The notes below the pieces were generated by a model that was not told where the DNA came from, searched no databases, and was given only the letters and a program-made list of their open reading frames with translations. A stretch of 64,000 bases of DNA from Gammaproteobacteria bacterium UBA2965 (lineage in GTDB: Bacteria > Pseudomonadota > Gammaproteobacteria > Pseudomonadales > Azotimanducaceae). Both the position numbers and the translations under genes were made by a program. The DNA lies in assembly GCA_002348385.1 (NCBI GenBank), contig DEBD01000002.1, forward strand, positions 1 to 64,000, written 5' to 3'. How positions within the stretch are numbered: position 1 is the first letter of the stretch; every line of letters starts with the position of its first letter. Of the stretch, positions 49,835 through 58,969 are shown piece by piece.

Positions 49835-52057
49835 ATGAACCGCCAGAACCAAGGCCAGTCGAGGGAAGGAGCCTCCATCAACACGCCCGCAACAGCATCG
49901 GTCCCCACCGTCATCCGGGTGGCAGTACCAGTACCGCTGGCCCGCCAGTTCGACTATGGGCTGCCGGCCGAACTCCCCACACCGGCCGTGGGGGGGCGGG
50001 TGCGAGTTCCGTTCGCCGGTCGCAACCTGGTTGGCATCTGCATGCAGTTGGATCCTGCCGATGCCCACGACAAGCTCAAGCCGGTAACGGAGGTGATCGA
50101 CACCGAGCCCGCGTTAACTGACGAGTTGTTCGAGCTCGCCGGGTGGATGGCCGACTACTATCTGCACCCCATCGGCGAGGTGCTGGCCACCATGCTCCCT
50201 GCCCAGATACGCCGTGGCGCCGTGTTACGCATCGCGCGAGAGGAATCCTGGGTGGCCACAGGACACACCGGCGACCTCAAACGGGCACCTCGCCAAGCCA
50301 GCCTGCTGGAAGTCATTCGCAGCGGCACCGGCGCAACTACCCGATCACTCTATGATCTGGGCTACACGCGAAGCATTATCACCGCGCTCGCGGGCAAAGG
50401 GCTCATCCGCAAAGGGTCGGCACCGGACGACGACGCACCCATGACACCCCATGCTGCGCTGGAGACCGGCCCAACCCCTACCGGAGACCAGGCTAACGCG
50501 TTGCAGGCGCTGCAAGCCCTTGGCGGTGGATTCCAACCCGCGCTGTTGGAGGGCATTACTGGGAGCGGCAAGACCGAAATTTACCTGCGCCTGATCGAAC
50601 GTGTGCTAGCCGACTCGCGCCAGGCCCTGGTGCTGGTGCCAGAAATTGCGCTCACACCCCAGACGCTGGCTCGCTTTGAAGCCCGCTTCGGCACCGATGG
50701 CGCGGTCGGCACCCTACACTCCAACCTCACCGACGCCGAACGCGCCCAGACATGGCTGAAGTGCCGCGCCGGCCAGATTCGCGTGATCATCGGTACGCGA
50801 TCTGCTGTGTTGGCGCCGTTTCGAAACCTCGGGCTCATCGTGGTGGACGAAGAGCACGACGGTTCGTTCAAGCAGCAGGACGGGCTGCGCTACTCGGCCC
50901 GCGACGTGGCGGTCAAGCGTGCTCAGGGATTGGGCATCGGGTTGCTGCTGGGCAGCGCCACCCCCTCACTGGAGACCCTGCACAACGCCAACCGGGGGCG
51001 CTACGCGCACGTATCCCTGCAGCAGCGAGCCGGAGGCGCCCGGCCGCCTGACTTCTATTTGCTGGATATTCGCGGCCACACGTTGCACCACGGCCTGAGC
51101 AACGATCTGGTGCGGGCAGTACGTTCGCACCTGGAGCGCGACAGCCAGGTGCTGGTGTTCCTCAACCGCCGCGGTTACGCCCCAAGCTACCTTTGCGCAG
51201 CCTGTGGCTGGCAGTCTCAATGCGCCAGCTGCGACACACGCATGACGCTGCACCAGCGGCCAAAGGTTCTCGTTTGCCACCATTGCGGGCGGCGCGAGCC
51301 CGTCATCGACGCCTGCGGCAACTGCGGCGCGGCCGCCATGATGGCTGTCGGGGTAGGAACCCAGCGCACCGAGGAAGGGCTCGCCGAGCTATTCCCTGGC
51401 GTCCCACTGATTCGCGTAGACAGCGACACCACCCGAACACAGCGCCAACTGGAATCACAACTTGCCGACATCCATCAGTCTGAGCGGGCCATACTGCTGG
51501 GCACTCAGATGCTGGCCAAAGGCCATCACTTTCCCCGGGTAACCCTGGTAGCAGTAATCAATGCGGACGGCGGATTTCTCAGCGCCGACTTTCGCGCCCC
51601 GGAACGCACCGCGCAGCTCATCACTCAGGTGGCAGGCCGCGCCGGGCGCGCCCAGGCGCCGGGGGAGGTCTGGATTCAGACCTACCAGCCAGACAACCAG
51701 TTGCTGCGCTCCCTCATCGAGCAAGGCTACCCAGGCTTCGCCCAGCAAGAGCTGGCGGTGCGCGAATCAGCCGGGCTGCCACCTTATCGACCCATGGCCC
51801 TGATCCGATCGGAGAGCGCCGATGCCACCAGCGCGCTACAGTTCCTGCAGTCACTCCCGCCCGCGCTGCCCGGCGACCTGGAAGTGCTGGGGCCGGCGCC
51901 AGCACCCATCGCCCGGGTGGCGGACCGGCACCGCTACCAGCTTATGGTGCTCGCGGACAACCGTTCGGTGCTCCACGCAGGCCTGGCTCGGCTTCGCCCG
52001 CCAGCCCGAGCGAACCTGCGCTGGTCGCTGGACATCGACCCTTACGACACGTTCTAG
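49835..52057 (+). CDS. priA: Primosomal replication-restart helicase PriA
   Basis: 740 residues. Reloads DnaB at repaired forks. N-terminal 3'-OH-binding domain: VIRVAVPVPLARQFDYGLPAE, ADYYLHPIGEVLATMLPAQ. Helicase motifs: GITGSGKTEIYLRLIERVL (Walker A), VVDEEHDGSFKQQDG (DEEH), LLGSATPSLETL, FLNRRGYAP. Zinc region CAACGWQSQCASCDTRMTLH then CHHCGRREPVIDACGNCG. Lobe 2: LLGTQMLAKGHHFPRVTLV and QVAGRAGRAQAPGE. Complete. An N-terminal tail of about 25 residues (RQNQGQSREG...) precedes the usual start; the internal starts are weaker. Confidence 0.95.
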   Translation: MNRQNQGQSREGASINTPATASVPTVIRVAVPVPLARQFDYGLPAELPTPAVGGRVRVPFAGRNLVGICMQLDPADAHDKLKPVTEVIDTEPALTDELFELAGWMADYYLHPIGEVLATMLPAQIRRGAVLRIAREESWVATGHTGDLKRAPRQASLLEVIRSGTGATTRSLYDLGYTRSIITALAGKGLIRKGSAPDDDAPMTPHAALETGPTPTGDQANALQALQALGGGFQPALLEGITGSGKTEIYLRLIERVLADSRQALVLVPEIALTPQTLARFEARFGTDGAVGTLHSNLTDAERAQTWLKCRAGQIRVIIGTRSAVLAPFRNLGLIVVDEEHDGSFKQQDGLRYSARDVAVKRAQGLGIGLLLGSATPSLETLHNANRGRYAHVSLQQRAGGARPPDFYLLDIRGHTLHHGLSNDLVRAVRSHLERDSQVLVFLNRRGYAPSYLCAACGWQSQCASCDTRMTLHQRPKVLVCHHCGRREPVIDACGNCGAAAMMAVGVGTQRTEEGLAELFPGVPLIRVDSDTTRTQRQLESQLADIHQSERAILLGTQMLAKGHHFPRVTLVAVINADGGFLSADFRAPERTAQLITQVAGRAGRAQAPGEVWIQTYQPDNQLLRSLIEQGYPGFAQQELAVRESAGLPPYRPMALIRSESADATSALQFLQSLPPALPGDLEVLGPAPAPIARVADRHRYQLMVLADNRSVLHAGLARLRPPARANLRWSLDIDPYDTF

Positions 52058-52144
52058 AAGGCAGCCGGATAGCGGTGGCAACGATTCGACCACCTCTTGG
52101 TTCGCCTTTTGGCCTATTATTGTGGGTCCACACCTGGACGGCAC

Positions 52145-52726
52145 ATGGCCAAAGACTTCGCCAACCGCAACAAGCCGACTCGGGCGCGAACCCGGGCAGG
52201 TGGCTCGCGACGACCCAGCAAGGCTCGCAAGTCCAAGCATAAGGGCTTTCACGGGCCAAGCTTTTCGGGCGGCATTCTGCTGGGCGCCGCCATTGTGGTG
52301 ACCGCCGCCTACGCTCCCGAGCTGCTCGAGGAAGCCTCCGGCGGCACTATTGCGGGCTCCAGCGACAACGCGAAACCCACCGTGGAATTCCGCTTCGACA
52401 AGATACTGCGCAACCAGGAGGTGCAGGCCGATCCGCGCCGGTACGTGGCCGACCCCCATGCCCCCGGGGAAGAAGGCGAGGTAGAGTATCTGATTCAGGC
52501 CGCATCGTTTCAGAACCGGGAAGACGCCGACACGCTGCGAGCTCAGCTATTGCTGTCCGGACTGCCAGCCACCACTAATCCCGTCCGGGTGGGAGACAGA
52601 CCCTGGTTCAGGGTGACCGTGGGCCCTTTCCCCAACAGCACCGAATCAGGACGAGCATTGACCAAGCTACGCGAGCTGAACCTGGATGCGTTTCTCATGA
52701 AGCGCCAGGTTCGCCAACCAGGTTAG
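52145..52726 (+). CDS. FtsN-like SPOR domain protein
   Basis: 193 residues from ATG 52145 (MAKDFANRNK); the frame is open upstream without a start-like sequence. Short basic cytosolic part, then one transmembrane segment near 36-56 (GGILLGAAIVVTAAYAPEL). A linker leads to a SPOR domain at 110-190 (VEYLIQAASFQNREDADTLRAQLLLSGL, in pieces, then PWFRVTVGPFPNSTESGRALTKLRE), which targets septal glycans. The topology is that of FtsN, the divisome activator, although the FtsN E-domain is not obvious. The gene sits between priA and hslV, where Pseudomonas has argS then a SPOR gene. Confidence 0.85.
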   Translation: MAKDFANRNKPTRARTRAGGSRRPSKARKSKHKGFHGPSFSGGILLGAAIVVTAAYAPELLEEASGGTIAGSSDNAKPTVEFRFDKILRNQEVQADPRRYVADPHAPGEEGEVEYLIQAASFQNREDADTLRAQLLLSGLPATTNPVRVGDRPWFRVTVGPFPNSTESGRALTKLRELNLDAFLMKRQVRQPG

Positions 52727-52757
52727 GCTTGCCGGCAGACGCAACGACGAGATCGAT

Positions 52758-53300
52758 ATGAAGCAGCTACACGGCACCACTATTCTATGCGTGCGCACAA
52801 CTGACCAGGTGGCCCTGGGGGGCGACGGCCAGGTGTCGCTGGGCGACACCATCGTCAAAGGCAACGCGGTGAAGGTGAGGCGTTTGTATCAGGAAGAGGT
52901 GCTGGCGGGTTTCGCCGGGGGCACCGCCGACGCATTTACCCTGTTCGAGCGATTCGAAGGCATGCTGGAAAAGTACCAGGGCAACCTCACCCGGGCCGCC
53001 GTGGAACTGGCCAAAGACTGGCGCAGCGACCGGGCGCTGCGGCGCCTGGAAGCCATGCTGGTGGTAGCCGACGCCACCACGTCGCTCTTGATCAGCGGCA
53101 CGGGTGACGTCATCGAGCCCGAGGCCGGAATACTGGCCATTGGTTCCGGCGGCCCTTACGCTCAAGCGGCAGCCCGCGCTCTAAGCGAGCACTCCAGCCT
53201 GGATGCGCGCAGCATCGTGGAGCAGTCGCTGACCATCGCCGCCGACATCTGCGTCTACACCAATCACAGCCGAACCATAGAGGTGCTGTCCGCAACATGA
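52758..53300 (+). CDS. hslV: ATP-dependent protease peptidase subunit HslV
   Basis: 180 residues. Threonine protease, double hexamer with HslU caps. Here the N-terminus is MKQLHGTTILCVRTTDQVALGG, so six residues must be cut before Thr7 to expose the catalytic Thr; E. coli has only Met. Other landmarks: GDGQVSLGDTIVKGNAVKVRRLY, GFAGGTADAFTLFERFEG (Gly/Thr turn), WRSDRALRRLEAMLVVAD, and IGSGGPYAQAAARAL (substrate channel). Overlaps hslU by 4 bases (ATGA). Heat-shock protein, though no sigma32 promoter was recognised upstream. Confidence 0.95.
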   Translation: MKQLHGTTILCVRTTDQVALGGDGQVSLGDTIVKGNAVKVRRLYQEEVLAGFAGGTADAFTLFERFEGMLEKYQGNLTRAAVELAKDWRSDRALRRLEAMLVVADATTSLLISGTGDVIEPEAGILAIGSGGPYAQAAARALSEHSSLDARSIVEQSLTIAADICVYTNHSRTIEVLSAT

Positions 53301-54634
53301 CCCTGATGACCCCAAGAGAGATCGTCCACGAGCTGGACAAACACATCATCGGCCAGCACACCGCCAAGCGCGCGGTAGCCATTGCGCTACGCAACCGCTG
53401 GCGGCGCATGCAGCTTACCCCGGAGATGCGCGATGAGATTTCTCCCAAGAACATCCTGATGATCGGGCCTACCGGCGTGGGCAAGACGGAGATCGCCCGT
53501 CGTCTGGCCCGACTGGCAAACGCACCGTTCATAAAGGTGGAAGCCACCAAGTTCACCGAAGTGGGCTATGTGGGGCGCGACGTGGAGTCAATCGTGCGCG
53601 ACCTTGCCGACGTGGCCGTGAATATGCTGCGTGAAGAGCAGATGTCCAAGGTGCAGCATCAAGCAGAAGATCGTGCCGAGGAACGCATTCTGGACGTACT
53701 GCTGCCCGCGCCGCGCACCACCGGGTTCACTCAGGATGACGGCGAGGGCGCGGCAGATTCCACCACCCGACAGCTTTTCAGAAAGCGTCTGCGCCAGGGC
53801 GAGCTGGATGACAAAGAGATCGACGTAGAGCTCGAAGCCCCCCAGGTGGGCGTAGAAATCATGGCGCCCCCCGGTATGGAGGAGATGACCAGCCAGCTGC
53901 AGAGCATGTTCAGCAACCTGGGCGGCGGCCGAAAGAACAGCCATCGGCTGAAAATCAAAGATGCGCTCAACAAGCTTCGCGAAGAGGAGGCGGCCAAGCT
54001 GATCAACGAAGAAGAGATCAAAGCCCGCGCGGTAGAAAGTGTAGAGCAGATGGGCATCGTGTTTCTCGACGAGCTCGACAAAGTTGCCAAGCGCAGCGAA
54101 ACCACGGGCGCGGACGTGTCGCGGGAGGGCGTGCAGCGGGACCTGTTGCCACTCATCGAGGGATGCACCGTGTCCACCAAGTACGGCATGGTGCGAACCG
54201 ATCACGTGCTGTTCATCGCCTCAGGGGCATTCCATCTTGCCAAGCCCTCAGACCTCATTCCGGAGCTGCAGGGCCGTCTGCCCATCCGAGTGGAACTGGA
54301 CGCGCTGTCGCCCGAGGACTTCAAACGCATACTGGTGGAACCAGACGCCTCGCTCACCGAGCAGTACGAGGCCCTGCTGGAAACCGAAGGGCTTAAGCTC
54401 ACATTCAGTGACGACGGGCTGGAGCGTATCGCCGAACTGGCCTGGCAGGTGAACGAGGGCACTGAGAACATCGGTGCACGCCGACTGCACACCGTCATGG
54501 AGCGATTGTTGGAAGACATCTCCTTTGCCGCATCGGAAGCTCATGAAGGCGAAGTGAACGTAGACCGCGCGCACGTGGATACCCATCTTGCCGAGCTGGT
54601 CAGCGACCAGGATCTATCCCGCTACATCCTCTAA
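53297..54634 (+). CDS. hslU: ATP-dependent protease ATPase subunit HslU
   Basis: 445 residues. AAA+ unfoldase partner of HslV. Start REIVHELDKHIIGQHTAKRAVAIALRNRWRR in pieces, Walker A IGPTGVGKTEIARRLARL, the pore loop GYVGRDVES, the intermediate domain (residues 110-240, charged), Walker B MGIVFLDELDKVAKR, sensor and box VII near FIASGAFHLAKPSDLIPELQGRLPIRVEL, and the C-terminal HslV-contact end DQDLSRYIL. All are present. Cotranscribed with hslV and followed after 5 bases by the DUF971 gene. Confidence 0.96.
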   Translation: MTLMTPREIVHELDKHIIGQHTAKRAVAIALRNRWRRMQLTPEMRDEISPKNILMIGPTGVGKTEIARRLARLANAPFIKVEATKFTEVGYVGRDVESIVRDLADVAVNMLREEQMSKVQHQAEDRAEERILDVLLPAPRTTGFTQDDGEGAADSTTRQLFRKRLRQGELDDKEIDVELEAPQVGVEIMAPPGMEEMTSQLQSMFSNLGGGRKNSHRLKIKDALNKLREEEAAKLINEEEIKARAVESVEQMGIVFLDELDKVAKRSETTGADVSREGVQRDLLPLIEGCTVSTKYGMVRTDHVLFIASGAFHLAKPSDLIPELQGRLPIRVELDALSPEDFKRILVEPDASLTEQYEALLETEGLKLTFSDDGLERIAELAWQVNEGTENIGARRLHTVMERLLEDISFAASEAHEGEVNVDRAHVDTHLAELVSDQDLSRYIL

Positions 54635-54639
54635 GTACC

Positions 54640-55026
54640 ATGCGTCCAAAATCCATCACCTACCACAAGCGCTCGAAAACCCTGGAACTGGGTCACGAAG
54701 GCACCACCCATTCCATTCCCGCCGAGCTGCTGCGGGTGTTTTCACCCTCAGCGGAAGTACGCGGGCACGCACCCGGCGAGCAGAAGCTGCAAACGGGCAA
54801 AAAGCACGTGGGCATCACCAAGATCGAGCCGGTCGGCAACTACGCCATCCGTATCGTGTTCGATGACGGCCACGACACGGGGTTGTACGGGTGGGAGCTG
54901 CTCTTCGATCTGGGCGCCAACACAGACGCGTTCTGGCAGCGTTATCTTGCGGAGATGAAGGCTGCCAACGCATCGAGGCTGCCCACCATCCCGGTGGGCC
55001 AATGGATGCCCAAAGAGTCCGAGTAG
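54640..55026 (+). CDS. DUF971 protein (gamma-butyrobetaine-hydroxylase-like N-terminal domain)
   Basis: 128 residues. Single domain as found at the N-terminus of gamma-butyrobetaine hydroxylases: ITYHKRSKTLELGHEG, YSIPAELLRVFSPSAEV-like (here HSIPAELLRVFSPSAE), GHAPGEQKLQTGKKHVGITKIEPVGNYAIRIVFDDGHDTGLYGWELLFDLG in pieces. The last block is the family signature (F-D-D-G-H-x-T-G-x-Y-x-W). The usual zinc Cys are not visible. Follows hslU closely in many gammaproteobacteria. Role unknown; an Fe-S or ApaG-like function has been suggested by others, and I cannot add evidence. Confidence 0.9.
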   Translation: MRPKSITYHKRSKTLELGHEGTTHSIPAELLRVFSPSAEVRGHAPGEQKLQTGKKHVGITKIEPVGNYAIRIVFDDGHDTGLYGWELLFDLGANTDAFWQRYLAEMKAANASRLPTIPVGQWMPKESE

Positions 55027-55093
55027 CTGTTTTCCACGCTCCATAATCCCGCGTAAACTTCAGCCAAAACAGCGGCTTTCCAGCAAGGCAATC

Positions 55094-55855
55094 ATGAACG
55101 ACTCGCACTCCGTCGACTTCGGGCACCGCAAGGTATCCCCGGATGAGAAGACCCGGCTGGTGGGCGATGTGTTCGAGCAGGTGGCGCAACGCTACGACGT
55201 GATGAACGACCTCATGTCGCTGGGAACCCACCGCCTGTTTAAGCGAATGACCGTGGAGATGTCGGGGGCGCGTCCCGGTCACCGCGTGCTCGATCTGGCC
55301 GGCGGCACCGGCGACATGGCGGCGCTGTTCGCCAACGTGGTGGGCCCGGCGGGCTCTGTGGTGCTGGCAGACATCAACCCGCAAATGATGGATGTCGGCC
55401 GCGAGCGCCTGCTGGACAGAGGGCTCGGCCAGGTCACCTACTGCCAGAGTGCGGCCGAATCCCTGCCTTTTGCCGAACAGGCCTTCGACTGCGCCGTGAT
55501 CGCGTTCGGGCTGCGCAACTTCACCGACAAGCACAGCGCGCTTGCAGAACTCTGCCGGGTGCTCAAGCCAGGGGCTGCGCTGCTGGTGCTGGAGTTTTCG
55601 AAGGCCGAGAACCCATTGCTGCAGAACGCCTACGCGGCATTCCAGGCGCTGTGGCCAGGCATGGGCAAACTGGTGACCGGTGACGCGGCCAGCTACCAGT
55701 ACCTGGTGGAATCCATCGCCAAACACCCCGGACAGAAAGCGCTCAAGGTGATGCTGGAAGACGTCGGATTCGCAGACGTGGAGTATCACAACCTGCTCGG
55801 CGGCATCGCGGCCATCCACCGCGGCGTGCGCCCCCCTGACACCGGCCGCACCTGA
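55094..55855 (+). CDS. ubiE: Ubiquinone/menaquinone C-methyltransferase UbiE
   Basis: 253 residues. SAM-dependent C-methylation of the quinone ring. Family start: FGHRKVSPDEKTRLVGDVFEQVAQRYDVMNDLMSLGTHRLFKR in pieces. SAM motif I: RVLDLAGGTGDMAALFA. Motif: MMDVGRERLLDRG and CAVIAFGLRNFTDK, ending YQYLVESIAKHPGQ, YHNLLGGIAAIHRGVRP. All ubiE signatures are present. Stop and the ubiB start overlap by one base (TGATG). The ubiJ gene usual between them is missing. Confidence 0.96.
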   Translation: MNDSHSVDFGHRKVSPDEKTRLVGDVFEQVAQRYDVMNDLMSLGTHRLFKRMTVEMSGARPGHRVLDLAGGTGDMAALFANVVGPAGSVVLADINPQMMDVGRERLLDRGLGQVTYCQSAAESLPFAEQAFDCAVIAFGLRNFTDKHSALAELCRVLKPGAALLVLEFSKAENPLLQNAYAAFQALWPGMGKLVTGDAASYQYLVESIAKHPGQKALKVMLEDVGFADVEYHNLLGGIAAIHRGVRPPDTGRT

Positions 55856-57504
55856 TGCGTCGGCTACTCAAAGTCATCTGGGTAGCCTTGCGTTACCGGC
55901 TCGACGCGCTGGTGCCGCTGAACAACCCGGCTCTGCCGCGCGCCCTGGTCTGGCTCCTAAGGTTGTCGCCCGCTCGCCTGATCCCCGAGGGCGAGACGCC
56001 GGCCGCCAACCGACTACCGCGGGCGCTGGAAGCTCTGGGGCCGGTATTCATCAAATTCGGTCAGCTACTTTCTACCCGCCGCGACCTGCTACCCACAGAC
56101 CTGGCTGACGCCCTGGCCGAACTGCAAGACGGCGTGCCGCCATTCGACAGCGCCCAAGCAGTGCGCCTCATCGAAGCCGCCCTGGAAATGCCCATCGACA
56201 GCGCCTTCGCTCGCTTCGAACGCGCCCCAGTGGCATCGGCATCGGTCGCCCAGGTGCACGCCGCCACCCTCCCCGACGGCGAGGAGGTGGTAGTCAAAGT
56301 GGTGCGCCCCGGCATCCGCGACACCATCCTGGCCGACCTGCAACTGCTCGCACGGCTCGCCGGGTTCGCCCAGAGAACCTTTCGCGGCGCGCGGCGGCTG
56401 CACCTGCCACAGATCGTGGATGACTACCGGCGCACCATTCTCGCCGAGCTCGACATGCTCAAAGAGGCAGACAACACCCAACGCCTGCGCAACGACTTTG
56501 CTGAATCCGAGCTGCTCTACGTGCCCCGCGTTCACTGGCCATTGTGCCGATCCAACGTGCTGGTTCTGGAGCGTATCTCCGGCGTGCCCATACGTGAGGT
56601 GGCGCAGCTCAAGGCAGCGGGCACCGACATGCGTGTGCTGGCGCAACGCGGCGTGGAGACGTTTTTCACTCAGGTGTTCGTGCACAATTTTTTCCACGCC
56701 GACATGCATCCCGGCAACATCTTCGTAGACGTGAGCGACCCGGCCTCGCCGAGCTATATTGCCGTGGACTGCGCCATCATCGGTTCTCTCACAGAAGAGG
56801 ACCAGGATTACCTAGCACGCAATCTGCTGGCGTTTTTCAATCACGACTATTCGGAAGTGGTACGGCTGCACCTGGAATCCGGCTGGGTGCCCAAAGACAC
56901 CGACCCCCGGGAGTTCGAACGAGTAATCAGGGAGGTGTGCGAACCCATCTTCGCTAAACCGTTAGGAGAGATTTCCTTCGGACAGTTCCTTGTACAGCTG
57001 TTTCAGACCGCCGGGGCGTTCGAGATGGAGATTCAACCGCAGCTGGTTCTGCTGCAGAAAACGCTGCTCTATATCGAGGGACTAGGCCGCCAGCTGTACC
57101 CGCAGCTAGACCTTTGGGAGACCGCCAAGCCATTCATGGAGACCTGGATGGCGCAGCGCGTGGGGCCGGCGGCGGCCATTCGCGCGCTGGCGGAACAGGC
57201 GCCGCGCATTCTGGCTCAGCTACCCCGACTGCCTTCGTTGATCGCCAATACCGGGCAGCAGCTGCGCAACCTGGAACACGGGCTGGACAAGCAGACGTTG
57301 GAAATCAGCGCTCTCAAACAACAAGTAGAGCGACAGAGTCGAATATCCCGGCGCAAGCGCGCAGCAGGTGCTGCGCTGATCGTTATAGCCAGTCTGCTGT
57401 TGTGGGGGCCGGTCTCGCAATCGCTGCAGGCCCCGGAATCACTGGGGCCCCTGGCGGGGCTGATCAGCGCCCTGGTAGGCTCGCTACTGCTGGCCCGCGC
57501 GTGA
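55855..57504 (+). CDS. ubiB: Ubiquinone biosynthesis ATPase/kinase-like UbiB
   Basis: 549 residues. Membrane-bound atypical kinase needed for ubiquinone synthesis. The KxGQ signature is FIKFGQLLSTRRDLLP at about 62-77, then EAALEMPIDSAFARFERAPVASASVAQVHAA in pieces (Ala-rich loop), VVVKVVRPGIRDTI, and the HADMHPGNIFVD catalytic loop with DCAIIGSLTEEDQDYLA. Two C-terminal transmembrane helices (AALIVIASLLLWGPV, LGPLAGLISALVGSLLLAR). Overlaps ubiE; ubiJ is absent. Confidence 0.95.
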   Translation: MRRLLKVIWVALRYRLDALVPLNNPALPRALVWLLRLSPARLIPEGETPAANRLPRALEALGPVFIKFGQLLSTRRDLLPTDLADALAELQDGVPPFDSAQAVRLIEAALEMPIDSAFARFERAPVASASVAQVHAATLPDGEEVVVKVVRPGIRDTILADLQLLARLAGFAQRTFRGARRLHLPQIVDDYRRTILAELDMLKEADNTQRLRNDFAESELLYVPRVHWPLCRSNVLVLERISGVPIREVAQLKAAGTDMRVLAQRGVETFFTQVFVHNFFHADMHPGNIFVDVSDPASPSYIAVDCAIIGSLTEEDQDYLARNLLAFFNHDYSEVVRLHLESGWVPKDTDPREFERVIREVCEPIFAKPLGEISFGQFLVQLFQTAGAFEMEIQPQLVLLQKTLLYIEGLGRQLYPQLDLWETAKPFMETWMAQRVGPAAAIRALAEQAPRILAQLPRLPSLIANTGQQLRNLEHGLDKQTLEISALKQQVERQSRISRRKRAAGAALIVIASLLLWGPVSQSLQAPESLGPLAGLISALVGSLLLARA

Positions 57505-57613
57505 CCGCGGCCACGCAGCAATGCAGCCATGAGGCCGATGAGAAAACGCAGCTAAACCTCACTCAACGGGCCAACAAGCCCATATACTTATCGATCATGA
57601 ACGGAGACAGATC

Positions 57614-57844
57614 ATGTTTGGATTAGGCATTCCGGAGCTGCTGGTCATCCTGGCCATCGTGCTCCTGATCTTCGGCCCCAAGCGCCTGAAGAACATCGGC
57701 TCCGACCTGGGCTCGGCCATCAAGGGCTTCCGCACCGCGGTGACGGATGAAGAAAAGCCCGACGATCAGGCCGACCCCAAGGTGATTGAAGGCGAAGTGC
57801 CGGCGCCTCAGAAGTCCGAAACCAAGCAGGAAGACCGCGCTTAG
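57614..57844 (+). CDS. tatA: Twin-arginine translocase subunit TatA
   Basis: 76 residues. N-terminal transmembrane helix FGLGIPELLVILAIVLLIFG, then the amphipathic hinge PKRLKNIGSDLGSAIKGFR with Phe/Gly landmarks, and an acidic tail (DEEKPDDQADPKVIEGEV). Forms the protein-conducting assembly for folded, twin-arginine substrates. The ATG has AGACAG rather than a strong Shine-Dalgarno. 5 bases before tatB. Confidence 0.95.
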   Translation: MFGLGIPELLVILAIVLLIFGPKRLKNIGSDLGSAIKGFRTAVTDEEKPDDQADPKVIEGEVPAPQKSETKQEDRA

Positions 57845-57849
57845 CTCAA

Positions 57850-58182
57850 ATGTTTGAGATCGGCTTCCCCGAACTGCTACTCATAGCGGTAGTAGGGCTC
57901 ATCGTCATTGGACCTGAGCGCCTGCCCGAGGCGCTTCGAGCGCTGGGATTGTGGCTCGGCCGCATGCGGCGCAGCTTCAGCGCCGTCAAGACCGAGATCG
58001 AAAAAGAGATCGGCATGGACGAGGTAAGGCGTCAGCTTCACAACGAAGCGGTGATGGAAGAAATGAAGCACATCGAAGACGAGATGACCCAGACGGGTGA
58101 TGCCACAGCGAAAGCGACCGCGCCTATTCCGGATCCGAAGCCCTCAAAACCCGCCGATCCAACCGCCGGCGACAATGGCTGA
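57850..58182 (+). CDS. tatB: Twin-arginine translocase subunit TatB
   Basis: 110 residues. The TatB-type N-terminus MFEIGFPELLLIAVVGLIVIGPERLPEALRALGLWLGRMRR (in pieces) carries Glu at position 8 and the G-P-E-R-L-P hinge. Longer amphipathic helix than TatA, with VKTEIEKEIGMDEVRRQLHNEA, then a Pro-rich tail. Binds signal peptides with TatC. Overlaps tatC by 8 bases. Confidence 0.95.
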   Translation: MFEIGFPELLLIAVVGLIVIGPERLPEALRALGLWLGRMRRSFSAVKTEIEKEIGMDEVRRQLHNEAVMEEMKHIEDEMTQTGDATAKATAPIPDPKPSKPADPTAGDNG

Positions 58183-58969
58183 CCAGCAACCAGGCTCAAA
58201 ACAGGGGAACGCAAGCGCCCACGATGAGCGGGTGGATGCCAACGAGCAACCGTTTCTCGACCACATCATCGAGCTGAGAGCGCGGATTCTAAAGGGCCTG
58301 GTCGTGGTGGCCGCGCTGTTTCTTCCGTTCTACTACTTTTCAAACGAGTTGTGGGGGTTCATCTCAGCCCCGCTTATGGCCCACCTACCCGCCGAAGGGC
58401 AGATGATCGCCACCGAGCCCGCATCCCCGTTCTTCGCGCCGTTCAAGCTGGCTGTGGTCACGGCGATCTTCACGGGCATTCCCTTTCTGCTGCACCAAAT
58501 GTGGGCCTTCGTATCACCGGGTTTGTACCTGCATGAAAAGAAGTTCGCCTGGCCGCTACTCATTTCCAGCGTGTTGCTGTTTTACTGCGGCGTGGCGTTC
58601 GCCCATTACCTGGTTTTTCCGTTGGTATTCCAGTTCATGGCCGGCATCACCCCCGAAGGCGTCACCATGATGACGGACATCAGCCGCTATCTGGATTTCG
58701 TCCTGAAGATGTTCTTCGCTTTCGGATTTGCCTTCGAGATACCGGTCGCCACGCTACTGCTTGCCTGGTCGGGGCTATCTACCGCCGACAGCATGGCGCG
58801 CAAGCGGCCCTACGTGATTGTGGGCTGCTTTGTGGCGGGAATGCTGCTCACACCTCCCGATGTAATCTCCCAGCTGCTGCTGGCGTTGCCCACCTGGTTG
58901 CTGTTCGAGATCGGCGTTTACTTCGCCCGCTTTGCCGAGAAGCGAAGCGTAGAGCCGCGACCCGAGTGA
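58175..58969 (+). CDS. tatC: Twin-arginine translocase subunit TatC
   Basis: 264 residues from ATG 58175, inside the tatB end; the frame is open upstream but without TatC sequence. Six transmembrane segments. Seen: NEQPFLDHIIELRARILKGL (the conserved H-x-x-E-L-R), FISAPLMAHLPAEGQMIATEPASPFFAPFKLAVV in pieces, PFLLHQMWAFVSPGLYLHEKKF, then FGFAFEIPVATLLLAWSGL and MLLTPPDVISQLLLALPTWLLFEIGVYFAR. Receptor for RR signal peptides. All signature residues are present. A basic N-terminal tail of about 25 residues precedes the family start. Confidence 0.95.
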   Translation: MADQQPGSKQGNASAHDERVDANEQPFLDHIIELRARILKGLVVVAALFLPFYYFSNELWGFISAPLMAHLPAEGQMIATEPASPFFAPFKLAVVTAIFTGIPFLLHQMWAFVSPGLYLHEKKFAWPLLISSVLLFYCGVAFAHYLVFPLVFQFMAGITPEGVTMMTDISRYLDFVLKMFFAFGFAFEIPVATLLLAWSGLSTADSMARKRPYVIVGCFVAGMLLTPPDVISQLLLALPTWLLFEIGVYFARFAEKRSVEPRPE

